A DNA stretch of 64,000 nt from Harmothoe impar (taxonomy: Eukaryota; Annelida; Polychaeta; Phyllodocida; Polynoidae), in contig OX381704.1 of assembly GCA_947462335.1 (NCBI GenBank), forward strand, positions 122,074,065-122,138,064, written 5' to 3'. The notes under the pieces were generated by a model. That model saw only the letters and a program-made list of their open reading frames with translations. It searched no databases and was not told where the DNA came from. The translations under genes and the position numbers were made by a program. Below are positions 1 through 9,517 of the stretch, one piece after another. Within the stretch, counting starts at the first letter, position 1; every line of letters starts with the position of its first letter.

Positions 1-2411
1 CAACCTTTGATAGTTCCTGAGGTTGATTATAATCATACCTACCCCCCCTAATATGGACCCAAGGAATTCAATGGTTCTATCCATTTGTTGCTAATACAGC
101 TGGTTGCCTAGCAACGGCTATTCTAATTGTTTATCTGCCTAGCAACACACGTTTCCATGGTCCTAAGGTTGATTATAATCATACCTACCCCCCCTAATAT
201 GGACCCAAGGAATTCAATGGTTCTATCCATTTGTTGCTAATACAGCTGGTTGCCTAGCAACGGCTATTCTTATTGTTTATCTGCCTAGCAACACACGTTT
301 CCATGGTCCTAAGGTTGATAATAATCATACCTAACCCCCCTAATATGCACCCAAGGAATTCAATGGTTCTATCCATTTGTTGCTAATACAGCTGGTTGCC
401 TAGCAACGGCTATTCTAATTGTTTATCTGCCTAGCAACACACATTTCCATGGTCCTAAGGTTGATTATAATCATACCTACCCCCCCTATTATGGACCCAA
501 GGAATTCAATGGTTCTATCCATTTGTTGCTAATACAGCTGGTTGCCTAGCAACGGCTATTCTAATTGTTTATCTGCCTAGCAACACACATTTCCATGGTC
601 CTGAAGTTGATTATAATCATACCTACCCCCCCTAATATGGACCCAAGGAATTCAACGGTTCTATCCATTTGTTGCTAATACAGCTGGTTGCCTAGCAACG
701 GCTATTCTAATTGTTTATCTGCCTAGCAACACACATTTCCATGGTCCTGAAGTTGATTATAATCATACCTCCCCCCCCCTAATATGGACCCAAGGAATTC
801 AATGGTTCTATCCATTTGTTGCTAAAACTGCTGGTTGCCTAGCAACAGCTATTCTAATTGTTTATCTGCCCAGCAACACACATTTCCATGGTCCTGAAGT
901 TGATTATAATCATACCTACCCCCCCTAATATGGACCTAAGGAATTCAATGGTTCTATCCATTTGTTGCTAATACAGCTGGTTGCCTAGCAACGGCTATTC
1001 TAATTGTTTATCTGCCTAGCAACACACATTTCCATGGTCCTAAGGTTGATTATAATCATGCCTACCCCCCCTAATATGGACCCAAGGAATTCAATGGTTC
1101 TATCCATTTGTTGCTAATACAGCTGGTTGCCTAGCAACAGCTATTCTAATTGTTTATCTGCCTAGCAACACACATTTCCATGGTCCTAAGGTTGATTATA
1201 ATCATACCTACCCCCCCTATTATGGACCCAAGGAATTCAATGGTTCTATCCATTTGTTGCTAATACAGCTGGTTGCCTAGCAACGGCTATTCTAATTGTT
1301 TATCTGCCTAGCAACACACGTTTCCATGGTCCTAAGGTTGATTATAATCATACCTAACCCCCCTAATATGCACCCAAGGAATTCAATGGTTCTATCCATT
1401 TGTTGCTAATACAGCTGGTTGCCTAGCAACGGCTATTCTAATTGTTTATCTGCCTAGCAACACACATTTCCATGGTCCTGAAGTTGATTATAATCATACC
1501 TACCCCCCTAATATGGACCCAAGGAATTCAACGGTTCTATCCATTTGTTGCTTACACAGCTGGTTGCCTAGCAACGGCTATTCTAATTGTTTATCTGCCT
1601 AGCAACACACATTTCCATGGTCCTGAAGTTGATTATAATCATACCTCCCCCCCCCTAATATGGACCCAAGGAATTCAATGGTTCTATCGATTTGTTGCTA
1701 ATACTGCTGGTTGCCTAGCAACAGCTATTCTAATTGTTTATCTGCCCAGCAACACACATTTCCATGGTCCTGAAGTTGATTATAATCATACCTACCCCCC
1801 CTAATATGGACCCAAGGAATTCAATGGTTCTATCCATTTGTTGCTAATACAGCTGGTTGCCTAGCAACAGCTATTCTAATTGTTTATCTGCCTAGCAACA
1901 CACATTTCCATGGTCCTGAAGTTGATTATAATCATACCTACCCCCCCCTAATATGGACCCAAGGAATTCAATGGTTCTATCCATTTGTTGCTAATACAGC
2001 TGGTTGCCTAGCAACAGCTATTCTAATTGTTTATCTGCCCAGCAACACACATTTCCATGGTCCTGAAGTTGATTATAATCATACCTACCCCCCTAATATG
2101 GACCCAAGGAATTCAATGGTTCTATCCATTTGTTGCTAATACAGCTGGTTGCCTAGCAACGGCTATTCTAATTGTTTATCTGCCTAGCAACACACATTTC
2201 CATGGTCCTGAAGTTGATTATAATCATGCCTACCCCCCCTAATATGGACCCAAGGAAATCAATGGTTCTATCCATTTGTTGCTAATACAGCTGGTTGCCT
2301 AGCAATGGCTATTCTAATTGTTTATCTGCCTAGCAACACACATTTCCATGGTCCTAAGGTTGATTATAATCATACCTACCCCCCTTATATGGACCCAAGG
2401 AATTCAATGGT
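1..2411. repeat. 146-bp satellite array with RFX/X-box-like palindromes
   Basis: About 16 head-to-tail monomers; the landmark AAGGAATTCAATGG recurs at 61, 207, 353, 499 and 645, a period of 146 bp. Each monomer contains GGTTGCCTAGCAACGG, whose core GTTGCCTAGCAAC is an inverted repeat fitting the RFX/X-box form GTNRCC-N-RGYAAC, plus a second half-palindrome TGCCTAGCAACAC about 40 bp away. Variants repeat at about 877 bp (AACGG variant at 651 and 1528; C8 run at 767 and 1645; TGCCCAGC near 868 and 1744), which is a six-monomer higher-order repeat. Short open frames here are by-products of the repeat. The array runs off the left edge, so total length is unknown. RFX binding is inference from the motif only. 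Confidence 0.95.
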
Positions 2412-2646
2412 TTCAAGACTCAAGATTCAAGAAGGTTTTATTGACTAATGTATTAATAATACACTTATGTCAGCACCAAATTTGTATTAATCACATTATA
2501 AACAATTTTTATATAAGAGTATATACACTTTATGGCTCCTGTCCTATTAGCTGTATTACAATAATTGCAATATCTATTGTAATTGTTTATCTGCCTAGCA
2601 ACACACAATTCCTTACCCCCTAACATGGACCCAAGGAATTCATAGG
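2411..2646. repeat. Insertion in the last satellite monomer, possible retroposon 3' tail, then a partial monomer
   Basis: The array breaks at about 2411 and a degenerate partial monomer (TGCCTAGCAACACA, then GGACCCAAGGAATTCA) resumes at about 2578. The intervening ~165 bp are AT-rich. They begin with TTCAAGACTCAAGATTCAAG followed by AAGGTTTTATTG. Read on the minus strand this is AATAAAA followed by a short TTGAATC-type tandem tail, a form common at retroposon 3' ends. No body of an element is visible, so the assignment is weak. Confidence 0.35.
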
Positions 2647-2772
2647 AAATGCCATATTTGAAGTAATATCATCCTTCCCCCTGATAACCCCTTCCCGGCC
2701 CTGCTTTTTTGGTGTCTTGAATGTGTTCCCTTCAAACATACCAACCATGTAGACATTATGTTTCTTCGAATG

Positions 2773-2845
2773 CAAGAATTGCGGTTGTTGCCGCGTATAA
2801 AAATGCCTGAGACATTTTTTTACGCGGCAACAACCGCAATTCTTG
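2773..2845. repeat. Near-perfect hairpin, 33-bp arms
   Basis: Arms 2773-2805 and 2813-2845 are reverse complements with one mismatch and a 7-nt loop. The core is GCGGTTGTTGCCGCG. It looks like a foldback (MITE-type) element at the junction between the 146-bp satellite and unit A. No target duplication is obvious. Confidence 0.85.
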
Positions 2846-4769
2846 TTACCTCTCCATGAGTTAGACATTAAGGAATCAAGTAGGCAACAATACCTGGAGC
2901 AGACTTCTGTTGTCAGATGTTATTTGATTGATGGTGAGTGACATTGTCTGGCCATAGTTTCCCTCAGCAGTTGATATCAGTATGGTGATGTGTGTTTACT
3001 TGTATAACATCAGATATTTTACAGCGGCCGTTACATTCAGAAACGTCATGCGGTATTCTAGCTGATCACATCACAATACATAAGGCCAGATGACACTGTA
3101 CCAGGTCATGTGACATTATGTTAAGTTCTGTTATGTTATGTTCCCAACAACAATGCGACCTCAGCGACAGCACAATCAGAGACATGTGAGTCTGTTAATT
3201 GAATTATGAGTAACTCTACATCAACAAATGTAGGCTAGTAACTGAATGCAGAGGCTAAAGCACAGCATGTGGTAATTTGATAGCTCGTCTAATTAGGTCA
3301 CAAAGTCATTACTGTCATTATGCATGGCTCCATTATTTATAAATCCAATTTAGCCTGTGTCCTTGGTACCTAATTAACTTCTAAATGGGATCACACAATT
3401 TACGGCAAGTGGCAGCATGCTCATCCTGATAGTGAGCTGGCTGTAGGTTATTCCTCCCTGCAGAGGATGCTATCTCAGCTACACAATAACAATTAATCCG
3501 CTGAGCCTGACCCTGGTAAGGTATAATGTAAATATTTTAATAAATCCAAGGCACTTTCTTTCTACAAGTTATTCATCTATCCAATAGAACTGCACATTAC
3601 AGGTATTAAGAACCCGGCTTAGTACACAAGTGATTGCTGTAGGCATCTCAAAAATATATGTGGTCTCATGTCTGCATGATATCAGGGGACAGCATTCTCA
3701 CAAAAACTGACCTCATGATTGTAAGAAATCTCAGATTACTCATAAGTGGCGTTATTCAGCTCTGTACAAAAAATACCAAGGGCAGTGTTGTGTTTGTTGT
3801 AGTGTCTAAGGCAGTGACAGAGGCAAACACTGAGCTGCTCACCGGGGGTGAGATGTGTTCTACGTTGTGGTTTCTGAATGTGTGAACCATGTTTCTAGCC
3901 TCCGCCTAAGGCCATTCTTTCAGCTGGTGCTGCTTATCCAAGGGACTGTAATAAGGACTGGTTCTAGTGAATAACTACTTACTATTTGCCAGGTGGCTGT
4001 CGTAGGGTCATAGTAATAGTTACCATATGCATATGTAGAAACACATACATCCTCGAGACCTTTTGTAACAGACTTCTTTGTCAATCAGCTTCCATATTAC
4101 AATTATACAGTTATGAACAGATTTTACGGTCAGTTTAATGGTGAAAGACAAATCTTGTTGATTCCTTTTCTCCAAGAATAAACACTTTTTGTGCAAGGCA
4201 TTTAGCAGATGTCTCTCCTTATCCTTTAAATAACCTACCGCAGAAGTTGTAAGTCTCATTGTTAAAAAACTCGTCTCACCTGCAAAAAGCAAAACATGGA
4301 ACTGTGTTAATGACACAAAAAGATGAAATCATGTTAAACACAGAAGTGAGTTAAAAACAGGATGGACATGAAACCACCCTGACATTGACTAGTGTAGAAA
4401 TACATTACGCAAAAAATGTGCAATAGTGTTTACAAAAGTGCCCATAAAAGTACTTATGAAATGAAAAAAGAAGAGCATTGAAGCGAATGCTTGAGGGAGT
4501 TTTAAATTGAGAAGTACAAACGGTAGGATAGGGATCATGCTCATAGTGTCTCTAGTAGTTTGAGTTTAATCATCTTTATTGGCAAATATCCTCTACAAGG
4601 AATGTTTTTTTGACTCAAGCCGACTCTGGGCATTTGTATCCTTGTCGACCTCTCATAGTTTGAGATTTACCAGTCTGCTGTTGTATCTGCTTCAATGTCA
4701 GGTAAATTAACTATTAGTGAGGACACTTGTCCACAACGTCCCTGATCTGTCCCCTGTCCTTGCCTCATG

Positions 4770-5420
4770 GGACTATAGTGACCTTCTACATACTCCATGG
4801 CCACTAATACCTACCTACCCCATCCAACCTGCAGCCTGCAGCCTTCTCCTCTTGTCCCACACCTGCCACTCACCTGTACTCTAATCTAGGCACACCTGCA
4901 CTGAGGGCATTAAGAGGGTGTAGGTCATGGGAGGACAGTGTACAATAGGGCAGGCTGGGGGATAGGTGTGGATGTAGAGGGTGTGGGAGGGGGTGAGAGG
5001 TACACCGTAATCTGTGCACTGAGGGCATTAAGGGGGTGTAGGTCATGGGGAGGACGGTGTAAGGTAGGGCAGTCTGGCAGGCAGGGAGCAGGGTGTGGCA
5101 GGCTGGGGTGCAGGGAGTGGGGTTGATATTGGGGGTAGGGGAGGCGGGGGTGACACTACCACACCTGTCACACAAATGCACTCTAATCTGAGCACTGAGG
5201 GCATTAAGGCATAGTGTATGTGTCTCAGGAGGGCAGGTTGATTGTGGGGTGGAGGGGCATAAACGCCATGTGTAGGTGGGGTATTGTAGCCCATAGATAG
5301 ACCTCTCTCTATCACACATATATACCTGCACTCTAATCTGGGCATTAAGGGGGCGTAGGGACGGCTGATTGTGAGGTGGAGGGGCATTGATGTGGGGGTG
5401 GAGTATTGTAGCCCATTCAT
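4770..5420. repeat. G-rich internal sub-repeats of unit A with the satellite seed segment
   Basis: The segment near 4779-4815 (TAGTGACCTTCTACATACT then CCACTAATACC) is a single-copy relative of the 41-bp satellite monomer of unit C. Downstream, the phrase ACTCTAATCTGGGCACTGAG followed by GGCATTAAGG recurs at about 4870, 5000, 5170 and 5328 in strongly G-rich DNA, so the tract is made of degenerate ~130-160-bp tandem repeats. The matching tracts are 14.1-14.4 kb in B and 57.3-57.85 kb in C. Long minus-strand frames here reflect the pyrimidine bias and are not genes. Confidence 0.7.
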
Positions 5421-5780
5421 TAGGTGGAGGTGAATGGTGGAGGGGGAAGGTTCAGGGTATTGTAGAGTGAGGCAGAGGACAGAGGGGTAGGCAGAACTTG
5501 GACAGGCAAATTGAGGCAGTTAGACGTCAGCAATGTCAAGGTGAACTACACAGGAAACCATGGTATCAGAAGCTGATAGGGCCAATCTGACAGGAGACAG
5601 GTGTATAGTCCCTGATAGCAAGCCAATATAAATCAAGTTTAGCTGCGGCAGAATCAAAAGGGATGAGGAAGCCAGAGTACTAGGGAGAAGCTTGTAAGTG
5701 ACATGATGAGTAACTAAGAGAATGGTGGGGCAAGAAGGATCAGGGCACAATAATTTGTAAAAAGGTGAAACTTGAGAGGA

Positions 5781-5830
5781 GCTGGTTATATAAAGCAGAT
5801 CAAGACAGTGCAGCATTCAGCAAGGTAAGG
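5781..5830 (+). promoter_or_regulatory. Candidate TATA box and splice-donor-like motif, unit A
   Basis: TATATAAAG at 5787-5795 is followed by AGCAGATCAAGACAGTGCAG and, 30 bp past the TATA motif, by AAGGTAAGG (GTAAG at 5825-5829). The block is conserved in B (TATAAAG 14841-14847, GGTAAGG near 14873) and C (AAGCAGATCAAGACAGTGCA near 58220, GGTAAGG near 58252), although the TATA element is degraded to TACAAAG in C. It would fit a very short first exon plus intron, but this is inference without transcript data. Confidence 0.3.
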
Positions 5831-6339
5831 TGGGCGGTAGGAGGGACAGACCAGGTGTGTGGGGGTGGTGTAGGGAGTAAGGTGAGGCAGGTAGGAAGGA
5901 CAGACCAGGTGTGTAGGGGTGGTGTAGGGAGTAAGGTGAGGCAGGTAGGAGGGACAGACCACGTGTGTGGGAGTTGTTGTTGAGGGGTATGTGTGTACAT
6001 TGGAGCAGGTGTTCCTGTTTTCCTGGATAGTACATAGGGAGGCAGGAATGAGACACCTGAGAGAGAGGGAGGGAGGTTGGGAGGATGGATCAGGGTACAA
6101 CAGGAGAGAACAGGATAGAAGAATACAGAGGAGCTGGGGAAGCACAAGGAAGGATAAAAGTGGATAAAGTATTGTTGGACACAGACTGGGAGCAATCATA
6201 GGAATGTAGAGAGTACAGCATGAGGGTGTTGTAAGAAACAGCAGGGTAGGTGACTTGGGTATAGGTGAGGCATCGTTAGAGTGGACCATGGCAGACCCTC
6301 CTCCCCTAGAGGCACATTAATGTGACACTATGGATTGAG

Positions 6340-6480
6340 CAGGGGAGAGACTGCCCCCATATGGCTGCCTCCCCTAGAGCCGCTCAGGAGGCTATAAATA
6401 GGGTCACCAGGTGGCAGCAGTAGAAAGGTCAGGACCAGACCCAGCCTCTGTCTCACACTCCTCTGTGTGCTGTGGGGAGA
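6340..6480 (+). promoter_or_regulatory. Conserved TATA plus CTCF-like block, unit A copy 1
   Basis: TATAAATA at 6393-6400 lies 11 bp (start to start) upstream of TCACCAGGTGGCAGC at 6404-6418. The 15-mer fits the CTCF core NCASYAGRKGGCRSY. The upstream GAGCCGCTCAGGAGGC is shared exactly with units B and C. GCCTCC and GGAGGC just upstream of the TATA box could pair. The same block recurs at 6607, 15.43 and 58.93 kb with identical TATA-to-motif spacing. Role as promoter or insulator is inferred. Confidence 0.5.
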
Positions 6481-6606
6481 GGGTCATTGTAATAAGGGGG
6501 TCTGCTGGGTAGCTTGGTAGGGTCAGCAACCACTGAGGAACCAGCCTCTGTCTCACAGTCTCTCTTTATCTCTGCAAAGAGAGCAGCAGGGTCAAGAGTG
6601 GGGAGA

Positions 6607-6715
6607 TGTTAGAGAACAGAGCCGCTCAGATAGCTATAAACAGGATCAGTAGGTGGCAGCAGCAGACCAGATCAGACTTAGCCTCTGTCTCACACTCCTC
6701 CATTGTGGGTGGGGA
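6607..6715 (+). promoter_or_regulatory. Conserved TATA plus CTCF-like block, unit A copy 2
   Basis: A local duplicate about 240 bp downstream of the first block. TATAAACA at 6635-6642 and TCAGTAGGTGGCAGC at 6646-6660 keep the 11-bp spacing. The two changes within the 15-mer relative to copy 1 fall at the S and Y positions of the CTCF consensus, so the match is preserved. GAGCCGCTCAG is also retained. Downstream both copies share GCCTCTGTCTCACACTCCTC. Confidence 0.45.
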
Positions 6716-7639
6716 CCTGCATGGTAGGGGGGAGGTCCACCTCACCCAGCACTGTACGGAGCACCGCAGGAGGCTTGGTATATTGAGTGAAGGTGAGTGC
6801 AGTTGAGGGTAAGCCAGAATAGAGCAAGGGACAGATAGTATGGTAGGAGAGATATAGAGTGCAGATAGGGAGAGAGACACAGACAGAGACAGACAAACAG
6901 AGGGCAAGGGTGAGGGTTTGATGGAGGCATGCAGGTATATAGACAGAAAGGCAGTCAGACAGATAGGCAGAGCCAGACACATCTTCAAAGTTACAGAAAA
7001 AAAACCCAGAGAGAGAGAGAGACAGATAGAGACAGAGGACAGACAAGTCTAGAAGGCATTAGAGGATTAGTATAACTTAGAAGTCTTCTCAGAGGCAGAA
7101 AGTGCCACTAGCGCCCACACACTTCAATGTAACTGGATTGCTGAGCCTCTAAGTGACAACACCAGACACAGAGAGACAGATACAGAGATACATGGCAGCT
7201 TAATGCATCAGGGAAGTAGGGAAGATAACTTCACCGTTCAATCACCACAAGTAGATGTTCTCACATCATAGTGTGCCGGAAAAAGTGACATCTTAGCAGG
7301 AGTAGCTAGCATAGCTGACGTTTCTCAGTTTACTGTGCGTAGACTAGTAACACTGACTGTATGACAGAAAACATCCCCATCCATATATATATATATACAC
7401 AGTCTATGACAACACAGGATTGTATTATGATAAAATCAATGCACCATATAGATAGCATTTGTGGCGCTGGTAGATCAATGGTTGATGGTGTAAGGGGGTG
7501 ATGGTTGGTGAGTGCACAGGGGGATTAGAAAAGCTGCTTTGCAATACCTCTTACAAAACAAGTGACATACCACACTTAACCATATTGTTTCACTAACCAT
7601 TAACAATGAAGCCTGCTCAGCATACGTGTTTTCCTATAC

Positions 7640-8290
7640 TACTTACAGAGTAGATTGCTGAGTAGCCTGCACAACATACCCATATTCATACACTACTTAC
7701 AGAGTAGCCAGTGCAACACAAGTCCATATACTACTCACAGAGAAGCCTGCCCAACATACCCATGTCCATATACTACTCACAAAGAAGCATGCCCAACATA
7801 CCCATGTCCATATACTACTCACAAAGAAGCCTGCCCAAAATACCCATGTCCATACACTACTCACAAAGAAGCATGCCCAACATACCCATGTCCATACACT
7901 ACTCACAAAGAAGCCTGCCCAACATACCCATGTCCATATACTACTCGCAAAGAAGCCTGTTCAGCGTATGGCTCAGTCTCATGAGTTTGTAACAGTTGAA
8001 ACATCTTTGACCGGGTGTTGTCTTTGACTGGGTATATAGAAAAGATTTTTTTTCCATTTTTTTAAAAAATCATATATGTATATGATGTAATGTACTTGGT
8101 GGGACTTTTTATTATACAATAAGTTACCCAATCTCTTTACTATTATAGTACTTTAACCCTACCCGGTCAAAGACTACATCGGTCAAAGACTACACGGGTC
8201 AAAGACGACACCCGGTCAAAGACGTTTCAACTGTGACTGAGCCATATCAATTTCATAGACTACTCACAGAGTAGCATGCCCAACAAACTA
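7640..8290. repeat. 43-bp tandem repeat, about 7-8 copies, split by a MITE
   Basis: The landmark GCCTGCCCAACATACCCATG recurs about every 43 bp (7745, 7788 as GCATGCCC, 7831, and so on). After the insertion at 7967-8246 a further monomer (ACTACTCACAGAGTAGCATG) follows. The repeat is absent at the matching positions in units B and C, so it expanded in A only. Open frames on both strands through it simply reflect a near-codon-multiple repeat without stops. Confidence 0.85.
7967..8246. mobile_element. MITE with ~60-bp inverted repeats, TATGGCTCAG ends
   Basis: Left end TATGGCTCAGTC and right end GACTGAGCCATA are inverted. The inversion continues inward through CAGTTGAAAC, TCTTTGACCGGGTG and TCTTTGAC. 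The right arm carries four tandem GGTCAAAGAC phrases (about 8165-8226). The terminal TA on both sides is compatible with TA target duplication as in Tc1/mariner-type elements. It interrupts the 43-bp repeat and so is younger than it. No transposase. Confidence 0.75.
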
Positions 8291-9340
8291 TTTTATTAGT
8301 CTAGCTGATATGGTGGTACTTTAAAACGTTGGCATTTGTCAAATGACTGACAAATAGTTGTAGCATAAGCTTGAGTATGACATTCATCATAGGCAGCACT
8401 TTAGTGATATATCAGGTAGAGGAGCAGCTTAGCTGACAGGAGTCAGACCTCAGATGGGTGTAAACTGCTTGCCTTAACCTTTGCTGCTAAGTAACTATGG
8501 CCAAAGCCTTCTCATCTACTTGTATGAGCAGAGGAGGACCTTCTGTATTCAGCAGGAAACCCTACCTGGCCACCTCTGGTGCCTAATCAGGAGTTCACAT
8601 GTTATTGTGTTATCCCTCATCCCTCCCTGCCACAAGAATTAGCATCTGACCTAGAAACATAGTTAAGTCATTCATTGCACTGTAACATTGGAAATAAAAG
8701 CCCAACGTGCCTTTGTACCTTTGTAGTCAAAGGAATTATGAAGGAGAAATACAAAGAGGCAATATTGTATGGACCGGATGCTGCGTCAGAACACAAAGGA
8801 AGCCCACTTAAGCTGAACAATGGCCCCAGACACTTTAAGATCTGCAGCGGGTATGAGACTTCAATCATGAGCATGAGTTATTCAGGGCATTATGGCAAAG
8901 CATGAACATGAAACCCCTTTCAAATCAACAGACATATTAGCTGAGATAATTCAACTTTGTCATTGCTGTACAATCTTTATGACATTCTAAATCAATATTA
9001 CCTGGAGAACTTGTTATTTGTATGTTTGTGTTATCATATTTTGTGACCTGCCAATACAAGCTCAGCATTTAAATACATGTTCCCATTGCCCCAGTGTACC
9101 ATACACACAGGTATGAAGACAGTAAGTTAGATTCATGGATAATGTTGTGGTTATTCACCAAGTAGCTGCTGGATAAGCTGTAGAGGAGTCAGATTCATGC
9201 ATAATGTTAGGTTATTCACCAAGTGCTGGTTTAGCTGTAGAGGAGTCAGATTCATGGATAATGTTGTAGTTATTCACCAAGTAGCTGGTTAAGCTGTAGC
9301 TGATTGCCTGTCAGATAAAGATGGTGTGGCTGCTATAAGG

Positions 9341-9517
9341 GGGTGCAGAGGGGTCCCCCCTCAGGTCGCAAGGTCGTTTTTTTAGACCCTTTATCCTATA
9401 ATCAATTTTGTGCAAAAGTCGCCAGGTCGCTTAAATTATTGCCCCAGGTCGAAAAGTTGCCTGGAAAACGGCCGAAAACGGTCCAGGTTGCCAGGTCGCC
9501 GAAAACCCCTCTGCAGT
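9341..9517. mobile_element. Small TIR insertion, TGCAGAGGGGT ends, internal AGGTCG repeats
   Basis: TGCAGAGGGGT (9344-9354) and ACCCCTCTGCA (9505-9515) are inverted. The interior repeats CCAGGTCG-type phrases (CAGGTCGCAAGGTCG, GTCGCCAGGTCGC, GTTGCCAGGTCGCC). The insertion separates GCTGCTATAA from CATCAGTAGGTGCGTG, which are nearly adjacent in units B and C, so it is specific to A. Non-autonomous. Confidence 0.6.

Noticed and set aside
1442..2623. Open frames of 71-120 codons repeating the same peptide
   Set aside because: They are translations of the 146-bp satellite; the peptide repeats only because the DNA does, and monomers with other lengths break it.
4870..6289. Several long minus-strand frames rich in P, S, L, T
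   Set aside because: Pyrimidine-rich complement of G-rich sub-repeats. Overlapping frames in all phases, no domain, and indels between units break them.
7655..7992. Frames reading tandem 'YTTHKEACP...' or 'IYYSQRS...' peptides
   Set aside because: By-product of the 43-bp tandem repeat, present in several frames and both strands, absent in units B and C.
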